Assembly: GCA_025916135.1 (NCBI GenBank)
Contig: CP104793.1
Coordinates: 372,001-436,000 of the forward strand
Source: Rhodobacteraceae bacterium D3-12
GTDB lineage: Bacteria; Pseudomonadota; Alphaproteobacteria; Rhodobacterales; Rhodobacteraceae
DNA length: 64,000 nt
Direction of reading: 5' to 3'
Positions 35,887 to 45,941 of this stretch are shown here, in pieces (the first letter of the stretch is position 1; each line of letters starts with the position of its first letter). The position numbers and the translations under genes were made by a program. Under the pieces are notes generated by a model. That model ran no database searches. It was not told the origin of the DNA and worked only from the letters and a program-made list of their open reading frames with translations.

Positions 35887-35973
35887 TACCCTTCGGGTTC
35901 TTTTATGGCGAAAATACCCAAATACCGACCTCGTCGATCATGCATAGGGTGCACTCCGTGCGCGAGGTCTGAT

Positions 35974-36027
35974 CTTGTCTAGGGCCGAGCGAAGCGAGGC
36001 CCCCCCGGCGACGCCGTAGGCGGCGCA
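35974..36027 (-). repeat. Dispersed hairpin repeat B, copy 2
   Basis: CTTGTCTAGG, GCCGAGCGAAGCGAGGC, seven C, then the hairpin CGCC-GTA-GGCG (36012-36022). It lies 40 bases beyond the stop of the minus-strand oxidase gene, as copy 1 lies just beyond the DUF2064 gene. Stem bases differ from copy 1 but still pair. Confidence 0.7.
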
Positions 36028-36067
36028 ACCCATTGAGGCAGTTGACTCCGTCAGGCGGGGCAAGGCC

Positions 36068-37474
36068 TCAACCTTCAGGCAGCACCTTGCCGGGGTTGAG
36101 GATGCCATTGGGGTCAAGGGCAGCTTTGATCGCGCGCATCGCGCCGAGGGCGACCGCATTTTTGCGACGTGCCATTGAGGGCAGCTTAGACGTTCCGATC
36201 CCGTGTTCAGCCGAAAAACTTCCGCCGAGGCCAAGCACGATATCTTCGATTTGCTCCATCATTGTGCTGGCGAGCCGGTCATCCTGACGGGAAAACTGCA
36301 CCGTGTAATGCACATTGCCGTCGCCCAGGTGTGACACGATGTTGACGCCGGACTCTGGGTCGATCTCTTTGCGTTTTGCGTCGGCGCGGGCGAGGAAAGT
36401 CGGGACTTTGTCGAGGGCGACACAAACATCATGGATCTGGCGAAAAGGATGCGACATCGAGACTTCGGCAGCGGCTTCGCGGCGTTCCCACATCTCGCGG
36501 CGCTGGGCTTCGTTTTGGGCAACCACGGCATCAACAACTGCGCCGGTTTCAAACATATCTCCCAGCACCTCTTCGAGCAGGACGGCAATTGGTGTGCGCC
36601 CGTCCGGGCCGGGCTCAGCCGCATCATGAGAGGTGGCGCCAAGTTCGATCAACAGGTTGATCTCATGCGGGGCGCCAAAGGGCTCGCGCGCGCCGGTGAT
36701 GACGCGCAGGTGGTCTTCGATATAGGCGCGCGGCATATACTCGAACGCTTCGACGGCGCCGCCCGAGGCCTCTTGTAGCCGGTTGAGCAGATCGAGCGCA
36801 CCCTCGAGCGCCGGGACGGCGACCATGGCCGTGGCATAGGCGCGGGGCTTCGGGACCAGCTTGAGAACCGCGGCGGTAATAATCCCGAGCGTGCCTTCGG
36901 CACCAATCAGCAGGTGTTTGAGGTTGTAGCCCGAGTTGTCCTTGTGCAGTTCCGACATCAGGTCCATCACCTCGCCGGTTGGCAGCACCGCTTCGATGCC
37001 CAGCACCAGATCGCGGGTATTGCCATAGCGCAGCACGTTCGAGCCGCCCGCATTGGTCGACAGGTTGCCGCCGATCATGGCCGAACCCTGCGCACCGAAG
37101 GTGAGCGGAAAGAGCAGCCCATGTTCTTCGGCCGCCGCACGGATCGAGGCGAGAACCACGCCAGCTTCGACCACGGCGAGGCGGGCATCGGGGCGTATCT
37201 CGCGAATGGAGTTCATGCGTTCGAGCGACACCATGATCGCGCCGTCAGCCCGCGCACCGCCCGCCAGCCCGGTGTTCCCGGACACCGGCACGACCGGAGT
37301 GCCGAGTTCATTGGCGAGTTTGACGATCGCCGAGACTTCACCGGTATTGGCCGGGCGCACCACGGCAAGTGGGGCCCAATCATAAGCGCGTGTAAAATCA
37401 TGCGAAAAGCGATCCATGTCGCCGCCCTGAAGCACTTGGTCTGTTCCAACGATGGCGCGTAACCGGTCGATCAT
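36068..37474 (-). CDS. FAD-linked oxidase of the GlcD / D-lactate dehydrogenase family
   Basis: The 468-residue protein oxidises a 2-hydroxy acid. It has an N-terminal FAD_binding_4 (PCMH) domain, with PVVPVSGNTGLAGGARADGA and GAQGSAMIGGNLSTNAGGSN holding the flavin, and a C-terminal FAD-oxidase domain ending GSFSAEHGIGTSKLPSMARR. His residues in NIVSHLGDGNVHYTVQ are the usual metal ligands. D-lactate, glycolate or D-2-hydroxyglutarate are all possible substrates. No glcE/glcF partners are beside it, so a stand-alone D-lactate or 2-hydroxyglutarate dehydrogenase is more likely than glycolate oxidase. ATG 37474 is the family start. Confidence 0.88.
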   Translation of the reverse strand: MIDRLRAIVGTDQVLQGGDMDRFSHDFTRAYDWAPLAVVRPANTGEVSAIVKLANELGTPVVPVSGNTGLAGGARADGAIMVSLERMNSIREIRPDARLAVVEAGVVLASIRAAAEEHGLLFPLTFGAQGSAMIGGNLSTNAGGSNVLRYGNTRDLVLGIEAVLPTGEVMDLMSELHKDNSGYNLKHLLIGAEGTLGIITAAVLKLVPKPRAYATAMVAVPALEGALDLLNRLQEASGGAVEAFEYMPRAYIEDHLRVITGAREPFGAPHEINLLIELGATSHDAAEPGPDGRTPIAVLLEEVLGDMFETGAVVDAVVAQNEAQRREMWERREAAAEVSMSHPFRQIHDVCVALDKVPTFLARADAKRKEIDPESGVNIVSHLGDGNVHYTVQFSRQDDRLASTMMEQIEDIVLGLGGSFSAEHGIGTSKLPSMARRKNAVALGAMRAIKAALDPNGILNPGKVLPEG

Positions 37475-37577
37475 AGCATCCTCCCCTTTGTGGCAAAGAT
37501 GCGCCGAGTTTGCGGGGGATAGCAAGAGCGCTGGGGTTCGGTTAGCCTTGGTTTTAGCCAAGGGAGCGGTGAGGATC

Positions 37578-38198
37578 ATGGTGCAGCGCGAAGAGGGTCG
37601 CCCGGCGATCGCAGACATCAGCAACGGCACAGAGTTGAAACGCTGGTATTGGCGCAAGGACGAGCTTGTAGCGCAGGCGCGTGTGTTGGGCTTGAAGGTC
37701 ACAGGCGCGAAGTTCACGCTGCTTGAGCGGATCGCGCATTTTCTTGATACAGGCCGCAAGGATTTGCCCGGTGATGGCGCTGCGCCCAAGGCCACGTCAC
37801 GATTTGACTGGCACAGCGAGGTGTTGAGCGAGGAGACGCAGATCACCGACACTTACCGTAACACGCAAAATGTGAGGCGGTTCTTCAAGGCGGCGGTTGG
37901 GCCGTCGTTCAAGTTTAACATCGCTTTCATGGAGTGGATGCGATCGAACACAGGCAAGACGTTGGGTGATGCAGTCGCAGCGTACCTTGATATCAAAGGT
38001 GAGCAGGCCGCGCCGGGCGCACGCACGCGGATCAAGGCCCACAATCAGTTCAATCAGTATACGCGCGATATACTAAGCGAAAATCCGGGTCTGAGTATTG
38101 AGGACGTGCGGCGTATCTGGGCCAGAAAGATAGCTTTGCCATCCGAGAGCGGGCGGCATGAGTATCACCCGAGCGATCTGGAGCTGGAGGGGCCGTAA
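37578..38198 (+). CDS. SAP-like / DUF6434 domain protein
   Basis: The 206-residue soluble protein begins with a SAP-like helix pair (LKRWYWRKDELVAQARVLGL, LLERIAHFL), of a kind that can bind nucleic acid. It then has a segment FDWHSEVLSEETQITDTYRN, which I recall as DUF6434, and a basic helical C-terminus (RTRIKAHNQFNQYTRDI). The function is not known. ATG 37578 was preferred over the frame's upstream extension, which overlaps the divergent oxidase start. Confidence 0.7.
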   Translation: MVQREEGRPAIADISNGTELKRWYWRKDELVAQARVLGLKVTGAKFTLLERIAHFLDTGRKDLPGDGAAPKATSRFDWHSEVLSEETQITDTYRNTQNVRRFFKAAVGPSFKFNIAFMEWMRSNTGKTLGDAVAAYLDIKGEQAAPGARTRIKAHNQFNQYTRDILSENPGLSIEDVRRIWARKIALPSESGRHEYHPSDLELEGP

Positions 38199-38234
38199 GC
38201 CGCGCGACCGGGGCCGCGCGGCGAAAGTGTCGGG

Positions 38235-39329
38235 TCAGGCGGCTTTGCCCAACGCGATGAAGCGGGTGAGGTGGAAATCCTGATCGCCCCATTCATGGTC
38301 GATCATGATGAGCCGCTTGGCAAAGTGGCCAAGGTCATATTCCCACGTCATGCCGATCCCGCCGTGCAGTTGGATGCTTTCTTCGGCAACCAGCCGCCCG
38401 ATACGCCCGATTGCGAATTTGGTGGCGGCCATGATGCGGTCACGCTCGCCGGCGGGTTTATCCAGCGCGGCGGCGGCGTTGATCACGGCCGAGCGGGCCT
38501 GCTCGATTTCGAGCAGCATTTCGGCGGTGCGGTGTTGCAGCGCCTGAAACTGGCCGATGACGACGCCGAATTGCTTGCGGGTGCGCAGGTATTCGATGGT
38601 CATCTCGCGGATCGTTTGCATGATCCCGAGCGCCTCGGCGGAAATCGCGACGATGGCGCGGGCAGAGGCATCGCCAAGCGCGGCTGCGCCGTCCTCGACC
38701 AGCAGGGTCGCGGGCGTGTCGGCGAAGGTCAGCTCGGAAGCGCGCCCGCCGTCGACGGTGGTGTAGTCACGCGTGGTAATGCCCGACGCATCAGCCGCGA
38801 CGAGGTAGAGCGAGATGCCCGCGCCGCCCCGCGCCGAGACGATATAGCCGCTTGCGCCGCTTGCCGAACGCACAACGGTTTTGCGGCCCGAGAGGGTCAC
38901 GCTGTCGCCGGTGCCGCTGGCGGTCGTCTCGACCTCGGTGAGGTCATAGAGCGCGTGGGGCTCTTCGGCGGCGAGCGCATAGCGGGCCGCGCCGCCAATG
39001 ATGTTCTCGACCGCGTCGGAGTGGCCTGCTGCGGCAAGGATGGCGCCGGGCACGAGCGCGCCGTCCATCACAGGCTCGTTCACGAGGCGTTTGCCGAGTT
39101 CTTCGAAGACAACCGCGATGTCGAAGCCTTCGCCGCCAAAGCCACCTTGGTCTTCGGTAAAGAGCGCGGCGAAAACGCCGAGTTCGGCCATGCCTTCCCA
39201 GTGCTCCGGCTGGAAGCCGGCGTCGGAATTTCCGGCCTCGACACGGGCGGCGAGGGGGTATTTGTCACGCAGGTAGCGTTCGACCGTATCGGCCAGCATC
39301 CGGCGGGTGTCTGTATGGGTAAAGTCCAT
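38235..39329 (-). CDS. Acyl-CoA dehydrogenase (short subunit type)
   Basis: The 364-residue flavoprotein belongs to the acyl-CoA dehydrogenase superfamily, catalysing alpha,beta-dehydrogenation of acyl-CoA thioesters. It begins MDFTHTDTRRMLADTVERYL, and its C-terminal four-helix domain contains EYLRTRKQFGVVIGQFQALQ and LHGGIGMTWEYDLGHFAKRL. It is 13 bases downstream of a second acyl-CoA dehydrogenase. Such pairs often form an alpha2beta2 enzyme acting on bulky substrates such as steroid side chains or branched acyl-CoAs (family knowledge). Only one of the two then needs the catalytic Glu. Confidence 0.9.
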   Translation of the reverse strand: MDFTHTDTRRMLADTVERYLRDKYPLAARVEAGNSDAGFQPEHWEGMAELGVFAALFTEDQGGFGGEGFDIAVVFEELGKRLVNEPVMDGALVPGAILAAAGHSDAVENIIGGAARYALAAEEPHALYDLTEVETTASGTGDSVTLSGRKTVVRSASGASGYIVSARGGAGISLYLVAADASGITTRDYTTVDGGRASELTFADTPATLLVEDGAAALGDASARAIVAISAEALGIMQTIREMTIEYLRTRKQFGVVIGQFQALQHRTAEMLLEIEQARSAVINAAAALDKPAGERDRIMAATKFAIGRIGRLVAEESIQLHGGIGMTWEYDLGHFAKRLIMIDHEWGDQDFHLTRFIALGKAA

Positions 39330-39342
39330 GTCGTTTCCCTCC

Positions 39343-40539
39343 TCAGAGTCCGACGATCATCTTGGTGATGATGTTCTTTTGAATTTCGTTTGAACCGCCA
39401 TAGATCGTGGTCTTGCGGTGGTTGAAATAGACTTCGGACGCATGGGCGAAGCCTTCGGGGGTGACGTGTTCGCCGTTGTAGCCGGGGTCATCCACCTCGG
39501 GCGTGAGGGCGAGCGCGGAGGAGCCGAGCGCGCGGCGGGTAAGATCGTCGATCTCTTGCGCGATCTCGGTGCCGAGGATCTTGAGCATCGAGCTTTCAGG
39601 TCCGGGGGCGCCACCGGCTTCGGCCTGTGCCAAGACGCGGTTGTTGGTGACTTCCATGGTCATCAGGTCGATTTCAACCCGCGCCACACGCGCCGCGAAC
39701 AGCGGATCGTCGATCAGCGGCTTGCCGTTGCGCTTTTGCTTGGCGGCGAGGTCCTTGAGGCGGTCGAGCATCTGGTTGGATTTGCCGACGCCTGCGATGT
39801 TGGTCCGCTCGTGGGTCAGCAGGTACTTGGCATAGGTCCAGCCTTTGTTTTCCTCGCCCACGAGGTTTTCGACGGGCACCTTCACATCGGTGAACCAGAC
39901 TTCGTTGACCTCGTGGCCGCCATCAATCGTTTGGATCGGGCGGACTTCGATGCCCGGTGTTTTCATGTCGATCAGAAGGAAAGAGATGCCCTCCTGCCGC
40001 TTGCCCTCGTTCGAGGTGCGCACGAGGCAGAAGATCATGTCGGCGTGCTGGCCCAGGGTGGTCCAAGTCTTTTGACCGTTGACGATATAGTGGTCGCCAT
40101 CGCGTACAGCGGCGGTTTTGAGCGAGGCGAGGTCGGAGCCCGCGCCCGGCTCGGAATAGCCCTGACACCACCAATGGGTGCCGTCACACATGCGCGGCAG
40201 GTAGTAGTCCTGCTGCTCTTTGGAGCCGAATTTCTGCAGCACGGGCGCCAGCATCCGCAAGCCGAAGGGAAGAATGCGCGGGGCGCAGGCATAGGCCATT
40301 TCCTCTTCGAAGATGAATTGTTTCACGGGCCCCCAACCGGTGCCGCCGAATTCTACCGGCCAAGTATAGGTGAGCCAGCCCTTGTCGTTGAGGATAAGCT
40401 GCCAGCTTTCCATTTCCGCCTTGGTGAGCGGTGCTTCGTTGCGCACTTTGGTCGCCAGCTCCTCGGGGAGGGCGGATTTGATCCATGTGCGGATTTCATC
40501 ACGGAAATCCAGCTCTTCTTGGGTAAAGTTCAGGTCCAT
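39343..40539 (-). CDS. Acyl-CoA dehydrogenase (long subunit type)
   Basis: This 398-residue partner has QGYSEPGAGSDLASLKTAAV (flavin and substrate loop), NGQKTWTTLGQHADMIFCLV and a C-terminal YGGSNEIQKNIITKMIVGL, the usual family end. It lies between the fused hydratase/dehydrogenase (11 bases upstream) and the shorter acyl-CoA dehydrogenase, on the same strand. The three genes therefore encode consecutive steps of one beta-oxidation module. The specific acyl chain is not evident. Confidence 0.92.
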   Translation of the reverse strand: MDLNFTQEELDFRDEIRTWIKSALPEELATKVRNEAPLTKAEMESWQLILNDKGWLTYTWPVEFGGTGWGPVKQFIFEEEMAYACAPRILPFGLRMLAPVLQKFGSKEQQDYYLPRMCDGTHWWCQGYSEPGAGSDLASLKTAAVRDGDHYIVNGQKTWTTLGQHADMIFCLVRTSNEGKRQEGISFLLIDMKTPGIEVRPIQTIDGGHEVNEVWFTDVKVPVENLVGEENKGWTYAKYLLTHERTNIAGVGKSNQMLDRLKDLAAKQKRNGKPLIDDPLFAARVARVEIDLMTMEVTNNRVLAQAEAGGAPGPESSMLKILGTEIAQEIDDLTRRALGSSALALTPEVDDPGYNGEHVTPEGFAHASEVYFNHRKTTIYGGSNEIQKNIITKMIVGL

Positions 40540-40550
40540 CTCGGCTCTCC

Positions 40551-42668
40551 TCAGCCTGCGGCGCGTTTGTTGAGATCGTCGAAAGTTTCGCCCTTGGCGA
40601 CCATATCAACGAGCAACTGCGCGGGTTTCCAGAATTTGGCGTCTTCCTTTTCGAACTCGCGCAGATCGTTCAGCACGTTTTCGAGGCCATACATATCGGC
40701 GTATTTCATCGGGCCGCCGCGATAGCGTGGGAAGCCGTAGCCGAACAGGAAGGTCACGTCGATGTCAGAGGGTTTCAGCGCGATGCCTTCCTCAAGCACC
40801 TTGGCGCCTTCGTTGATCATCGCGGCGAGGTAGCGGCGGATGATCTCTTCTTCGGTGAACTCACGCGGGGAGATGCCCAGATCGGCGCGCGCCTTTTCAA
40901 TGATCGGCGCGATGTCGGGGTTGGGTTTGCCGCGCCGGTCCCCATCGGCATAGACATACCAGCCCTTGGCGGTTTTCTGTCCGAACCAGCCATTTTCGCA
41001 GATGCGATCAGCGATGGTGCCGTTATAGCGCGTGTCGTTCGAGCGCGTGGCGGCGTTGTTTTTGCGGTTGGACCAGCCGATATCAAGCCCGGCAAGGTCG
41101 CCCATCGCATGGATGCCCATGGGGTAGCCGAAATTCACCAACGCCTCGTCAATGGCATAGGGCGAGGCGCCGTCTTCGACCATATAGGCCGCCGAGGTGG
41201 AGGGCGTATTTGGCGAGGATGCGGTTGCCGATGAACCCGTCGCAGAGACCGGCGCGAACCGGAACTTTCTTCATCGCTTTGGCCAGCGCGAAGCCGGTGG
41301 CGATGGCATCATCCGCAGCGTTCGAGGGGATCACAATCTCAAGCAGGCGCATGATGTTGGCGGGCGAGAAGAAGTGCAGCCCGATCACGTCCTGTGGCCG
41401 CGATGTGGCCGAGGCGATCTCGTCAATGTTGAGGTAGGAGGTGTTGGAAGCCAGCACCGCGCCCGGCTTGGCGACCTTGTCGAGGATGGTGAACACCTCT
41501 TTCTTGACGTCCATGTTTTCGAACACGGCTTCGATGATGAGATCGGCGTCCGAGAGGTCATCATAGGAGGTCGAAGGCGTGTAGCGCGCCATGATCGCGG
41601 CCTTCTGCGCCTCGGTTTTGCGGCCTTTGGCGACATCGCGGTCATAGACTTTCTCGACGTTTTGAACGCCTTTGGCGATGCTCTCGTCGTCTCGTTCAAC
41701 CATTGTCACGTTGAGCCCGGCATTGAGCGCGGCGACGGTGATGCCTGCGCCCATGGTGCCGCCGCCAATGACGCCGATTTTCTCGAGCGGGCGGGGGTCG
41801 GCACGGCCATTTTCAGGACCTTTGCGCTGGAGCGTTCGGCGAAGAAGGCGTGAACGAGGCCTTTTTGCTGGGGCGTCTTGAGGCACTCCATGAAGCAGTC
41901 ACGTTCGTAGATCGAGGCGTCATGCAGCGAGGTCGAGAGGGAGTTTTCCATCGAATCGACCATGCGGGCCGGGGCGTAGAGCCCTTTGGCTTTCTTGACG
42001 ATGCCGTTGCGTGCGGCCTCGAAGGCGGCGGCGTTTTCCGCGTCGCTTCCAAGCCCTTCGGAGCGTTCGGAGGTTTTGCGCGGGCCTTTGCCCTCGGCGA
42101 TCAACTCTGCTGCGAAGGCTTTGGCGTCGGCGAGCAGGTCGGTTTCAGCAAGACGGTCGATCACGCCGAGGCTTGCTGCTTCCTTGGCGCCGACCTGACG
42201 ACCGGAGATCATGATGTCGAGCGCGGGGGCGATGCCGGCAACGCGGGGCAGGCGGATGGTGCCGCCAGCGCCGGGCATGACGCCGATCAGCACTTCGGGC
42301 AGACCAACGCGGCCCTTGGGGTCAGCGATGCGGTAATGCGCACCGAGCGAGATTTCCAGACCGCCGCCAAGGGCCGTGCCGTGAATGGCGGCGATGACGG
42401 GTTTGGTGGTGTCTTCGATCCGGGTGCAGACCTCGAACAGGGCCGGCGGCTGAGGCGCTTGGCCGAATTCGCGGATGTCGGCCCCGGCGGGAAAAGTGCG
42501 TCCGCCGCCGATGATGATCGCGGCCTTGATCGCGTCGTCGGCGTCGACCTGCTCCATGGCGTTAAACAGCCCTTGGCGCACGGCGGTGCCGAGGGCGTTA
42601 ACCGGCGGATTGTTGACGGTGACGATGGCGATGTCGCCATCGCGCGTAAGAGTGACCTGATCGCTCAT
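40551..42668 (-). CDS. Bifunctional enoyl-CoA hydratase / 3-hydroxyacyl-CoA dehydrogenase (two frameshifts as read)
   Basis: This is the FadB/FadJ-type multifunctional protein. The N-terminal crotonase domain shows HGTALGGGLEISLGAHYRIA and GLPEVLIGVMPGAGGTIRLP. Then comes the NAD-binding dehydrogenase domain, IGVIGGGTMGAGITVAALNA, with IGLHFFSPANIMRLLEIVIP. Two C-terminal domains follow (MVEDGASPYAIDEAL; FLFGYGFPRYRGGPMKY). The frame breaks at five G (41793-41797, one missing, restoring PTPRPLEKIG) and near 41195 (one extra, restoring LHSAAYMVEDG). The span is 3n, agreeing with one loss and one gain, for a 705-residue product of usual length. It is the first gene of the beta-oxidation operon. 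Confidence 0.9.
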
Positions 42669-42815
42669 GTTGGTAATCCCTGATGTTCCTCCCGCGAGGC
42701 AGGGAAACCCCGCACGCGGCTTACTATGCCTCTTGCGGTGTGGGTGGGGCAACAGGCGTGGGCGTGAATCGTCGTCACGTCACGGGTTATAACGTGGCGT
42801 TACGCAAAAGGGGCT

Positions 42816-43157
42816 TCAATCAGAGAGGCCGGGTTCATCGAGCAGGTGACGTCCGGCGCGGTCTTCGACTTCGATGACCCAGAGGTCGGGGTCAAAGCCG
42901 CGCTGGCGGGCAATGGAGCTGTCGACTTCGGGTTCGGGCGCGTCAACGAGAAGGCCCCATTTGCGTGCGCCGGTCATGAGGTCAAACGTCCGGTGGTAGG
43001 CGCGGGCGTGGCCGTCGAGCGTGTTGAGCTTGACCAGCACGGCACCGGCGGTGTCGTCGCCATGGGCCGTCACGAAGGCGGGGATGTCGTGGCTGCGCAG
43101 GCGGGCGAGGTAGGCGTGGACCCAGAATTCGGCAGTGAGACGGGCCATCAGAGGCAT
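42816..43157 (-). CDS. DUF1491-family protein
   Basis: The 114-residue protein contains RLTAEFWVHAYLARLRSHDI followed by AGAVLVKLNTLDG, which I recall as DUF1491, a small protein family widespread in Rhodobacterales near era. A C-terminal stretch EVEDRAGRHLLDEPG ends the protein. Function unknown. ATG 43157 has AGGA nearby; ATG 43148 is an alternative three codons in. It is separated from era by the repeat at 43261. Confidence 0.75.
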   Translation of the reverse strand: MPLMARLTAEFWVHAYLARLRSHDIPAFVTAHGDDTAGAVLVKLNTLDGHARAYHRTFDLMTGARKWGLLVDAPEPEVDSSIARQRGFDPDLWVIEVEDRAGRHLLDEPGLSD

Positions 43158-43212
43158 GTCCTGTGGGGGATGGTGTGTGCTAATGGTTCGCAAATGGGGG
43201 GAAGCCCTCCAC

Positions 43213-43310
43213 ACCGTCGCTATAGTTGGGGGGGCAGTCCCACAAACCGCCGTTATAGATGGGGGGCCAGCCCCCAAACCCCCCGGGATATTTTCAGTCA
43301 GATGAAGGGG
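43213..43310. repeat. Dispersed intergenic repeat A with a duplicated G/C hairpin unit
   Basis: GGGGGGCCAGCCCCC (43261-43275) is followed by CCCGGGATATTTTCAGTCAG and ATGAAGGGG, ending at 43310, four bases from the era stop. The last 32 bases of this unit are identical to those at 62879-62910. An imperfect second hairpin unit, CGCTATAGTTGGGGGGGCAG, lies just left (43213-43245). Confidence 0.75.
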
Positions 43311-43314
43311 TTGG

Positions 43315-44220
43315 TTAGTTGCCATCTTTGAAATCGAGGCCCATTTCGGAATAGCGTTCGCGTTCTTCCAGCCAGTTGGGGCGGACTTTTACCTGCAGGA
43401 AAAGGTGGATTTTGCGGCCAAGGAATTCTTCCAATTCCTGACGTGCGAGGGTCGAGATGGCCTTGATCGTTTCGCCTTTTTTGCCGAGCACGATGCCTTT
43501 GTGGCCGTCGCGCATGACATAGATGATCTGATCTATTCGGGCGGAGCCGTCTTTGCGTTCTTCCCAAGCTTCGGTTTCCACTGTGAGCTGGTAGGGCAGT
43601 TCCTGATGTAGGCGCAGGGTGAGTTTTTCGCGGGTGATTTCGGCGGCGATCATGCGCATTGGCAGATCGGCGATCTGGTCTTCGGGATAGAGCCAAGGGC
43701 CATCGGGAAGGCGGGCGGCGAGCCATGCGCGCAAGTCTTTGACGCCGTGGCCTTTTTCAGCCGAGATCATGAAGGTTTCGGCGAAGGGGAAGCGGGCGTT
43801 CATCTCTTTGGTCAGGGCGAGGAGTTGGGGCGCTTCGAGTTTGTCGATTTTGTTGATGGCGAGCGCGATGGGGCGGCCCGGGGGCAATTCGGCGAGCCCT
43901 TCGAGGATGGTTTCGACGCCTTCGGTGATGCCGCGATGGGCCTCGATCATCAAGACGATGATGTCGGCGTCGGCGGCCCCGCCCCATGCGGCGGCGACCA
44001 TGGCGCGGTCAAGCCGGCGGCGCGGACGAAAGAGGCCGGGCGTGTCAACGAAGACGAGCTGTGCCTCGCCTTCGAGGGCGACGCCGCGGATGCGGGCGCG
44101 GGTGGTTTGCACCTTGTGGGTCACGATCGAGACCTTGGCGCCGACCATGTGATTGGTCAGCGTCGATTTGCCCGCGTTGGGCTCTCCGATCAGGGCGATG
44201 AAGCCGCAGCGTGTGGTCAT
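43315..44220 (-). CDS. era: GTPase Era
   Basis: Era is an essential Ras-like GTPase that binds 16S rRNA and helps 30S subunit assembly. The 301-residue product has G1 GEPNAGKST, G3 VDTPG, G4 NKID and a C-terminal KH domain with IVLGKKGETIKAISTLARQE. It follows rnc, as in most alphaproteobacteria, with a 186-base gap in which I see no gene. Confidence 0.97.
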   Translation of the reverse strand: MTTRCGFIALIGEPNAGKSTLTNHMVGAKVSIVTHKVQTTRARIRGVALEGEAQLVFVDTPGLFRPRRRLDRAMVAAAWGGAADADIIVLMIEAHRGITEGVETILEGLAELPPGRPIALAINKIDKLEAPQLLALTKEMNARFPFAETFMISAEKGHGVKDLRAWLAARLPDGPWLYPEDQIADLPMRMIAAEITREKLTLRLHQELPYQLTVETEAWEERKDGSARIDQIIYVMRDGHKGIVLGKKGETIKAISTLARQELEEFLGRKIHLFLQVKVRPNWLEERERYSEMGLDFKDGN

Positions 44221-44406
44221 GGCGGGCGTTCCTTGGTGGGTTTGAAGGGGGGATAGCCGAAAGCGGGCGGGTTGGCGAGTCTGCTTGAAGAATAGGGTAG
44301 AATGCGCGTTGGGCGCGGGGCGGATAGCCGGTGGTTTTAGGGTGTTCGGCGGGGCCGGGGAGAAACGCGGCGTGGGTTCTGAGAAAAGCGGTCTTTTATC
44401 AGCGGT

Positions 44407-45089
44407 TTAGGTTTTCTCCAGCCGGGTGAGAAGGGCCGTCGCGGCGGCCTGCTCGGCCTGCCGTTTGGAATTGGCGGTGGCGGCGGCGGTTTCACCGCTG
44501 GTCAGGCGCGCCTCGATCGTGAATTCCGGGGCGTGGTCGGGGCCGGTGCGGGCGGTTTCGACATAAGCGGGCGGCTGAAGCCCGCGCGCCTGTGCCCATT
44601 CCTGCAGCGCGGTTTTGGCGTCGCGGGCGTCGGATTTGACCGTGGTGATGCGCGCGCCCCAGAGGCGCAGGATCAGATCACGGGCGGTGGCATAGCCGGC
44701 ATCGAGATAGACCGCGGCAATCACCGCTTCCATCGCGTCACCGAGCAGCGCCTTTTGCGCCGCCCCCCCGACATCATTTCCGAGCGCCCGATTTTAAGCA
44801 CGGCTCCGAGGTCGATCTCTCGCGCGACATCGGCGCAGGCTTCTTTACGCACGAGGGCGTTAAAGCGCGGCGCAAGCATCCCCTCGGAGGCCGAGGGGTC
44901 ATGGTCAAGCACCGCTTCGGCCATGGTGAGGCCAAGCACGCGGTCGCCCAAAAACTCTAGCCGCTGGTTGTCATCGCGGGTTGGCGAAGAGATTGATGCG
45001 TGGGTTAAAGCGCGCAGCAACAGTTCGGGATCGGAGAAAGTATGACCGAGCCGGGTTTCGAAGTCCTTAATGTCGCGTGCGAGCTTCAT
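44407..45089 (-). CDS. rnc: Ribonuclease III (frameshifted as read)
   Basis: The endonuclease cuts double-stranded RNA in rRNA maturation. The catalytic domain (about 1-140) has the signature [20 protein letters not shown], and the C-terminal double-stranded RNA-binding domain (about 155-225) contains [11 protein letters not shown] and [16 protein letters not shown]. The frame breaks in a run of seven C at 44763-44769; eight give [20 protein letters not shown] and an intact 227-residue protein. The span is 3n+2. It follows lepB by 16 bases. Confidence 0.94.
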
Positions 45090-45105
45090 ATCGGGGCAAT
45101 TACGA

Positions 45106-45941
45106 TCAGTTGATCGCCTTGAGATAGCGGTCAGAGCGCCATGTCCAGAAGTAGAGCATGGAACGCCCGGCGGAGGAGAACATGATCCGGTCAGCGCGCC
45201 CGATCAGGTCTTCGTATTTCACGGTGCCGACGCCGCCGGCGGTTTGGGCAAAGCGGCTGTCGGTGGAATTGTCGCGGTTGTCACCCATGAAGAAGTATTC
45301 GCCCTGGGGCACGGTGAAGACTTTGGTGCGGTCAGATGTGAAGGTGCCGATGTTGAGAGTCGAGTGGCGAACGCCATTTGGCAGCGTCTCGTAAATCCTT
45401 GTTTTTTCGCAAGAAGCGCCGGTGCCGACGGTGCCGTTTTCACAGCGGGGCGGGTTGCCTTCGGGGCCTTGGGGGCCATCACCTCGGTGAAGATGCCGCC
45501 GTCTTCCTGTTTGACCGCCTCGCCGTTGATATGCAGCACGCCGTCGCGCATTTCGACGGTATCGCCGGGCAGGCCGATCAGACGCTTGATATAATCGGTA
45601 CCGTTGACCGGGTGACGGAAGACGACAACGTCGCCGCGCTCGGGCTCTCCGCCCCAGATGCGGTCATTGTCGGAGCGCATCCAGCCGCAGATGTCTTTGG
45701 CGTCGACATCAATGCCGAACCGTTGAATGCGGATCGACGGGCAGGAGGCATAGGAATAGCCGTAAGCCATTTTATTCACGAACAAAAAGTCGCCTATGAG
45801 CAGGGTGTCTTTCATCGATCCCGAGGGGATCCAGAAGGGTTGGAAGAACAGCGTGCGGAAGATGCCTGCGATCAGCAGGGCGTAAACGATGGTTTTAACC
45901 GTTTCGATGATTGCGCCGAAGAAGCTGCTTTCACTGCTCAT
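45106..45941 (-). CDS. lepB: Signal peptidase I (frameshifted as read)
   Basis: The inner-membrane enzyme removes signal peptides from exported proteins and is essential. One N-terminal transmembrane helix (about 12-32) precedes the catalytic Ser in [12 protein letters not shown] and catalytic Lys in [14 protein letters not shown]. The last conserved box is [17 protein letters not shown]. The frame breaks in five G at 45471-45475; six give [20 protein letters not shown] and an uninterrupted 278-residue protein. The span is 3n+2. Its essential role argues that the break is a sequencing error. Confidence 0.94.

Noticed and set aside
38271-39368. 365-residue open frame opposite the short acyl-CoA dehydrogenase
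   Set aside because: Shadow frame without recognisable motifs.
39418-40725. 435-residue open frame opposite the acyl-CoA dehydrogenase
   Set aside because: Shadow of a well-supported gene with clear family motifs.
40551-42668. Reading the beta-oxidation gene as three separate genes
   Set aside because: The three pieces are consecutive domains of one FadB-type protein, and two single-base changes restore it.
43315-45941. Gene decay in the lepB-rnc-era region
   Set aside because: lepB is essential, era is intact, and both breaks are in G/C homopolymers; sequence error is simpler.
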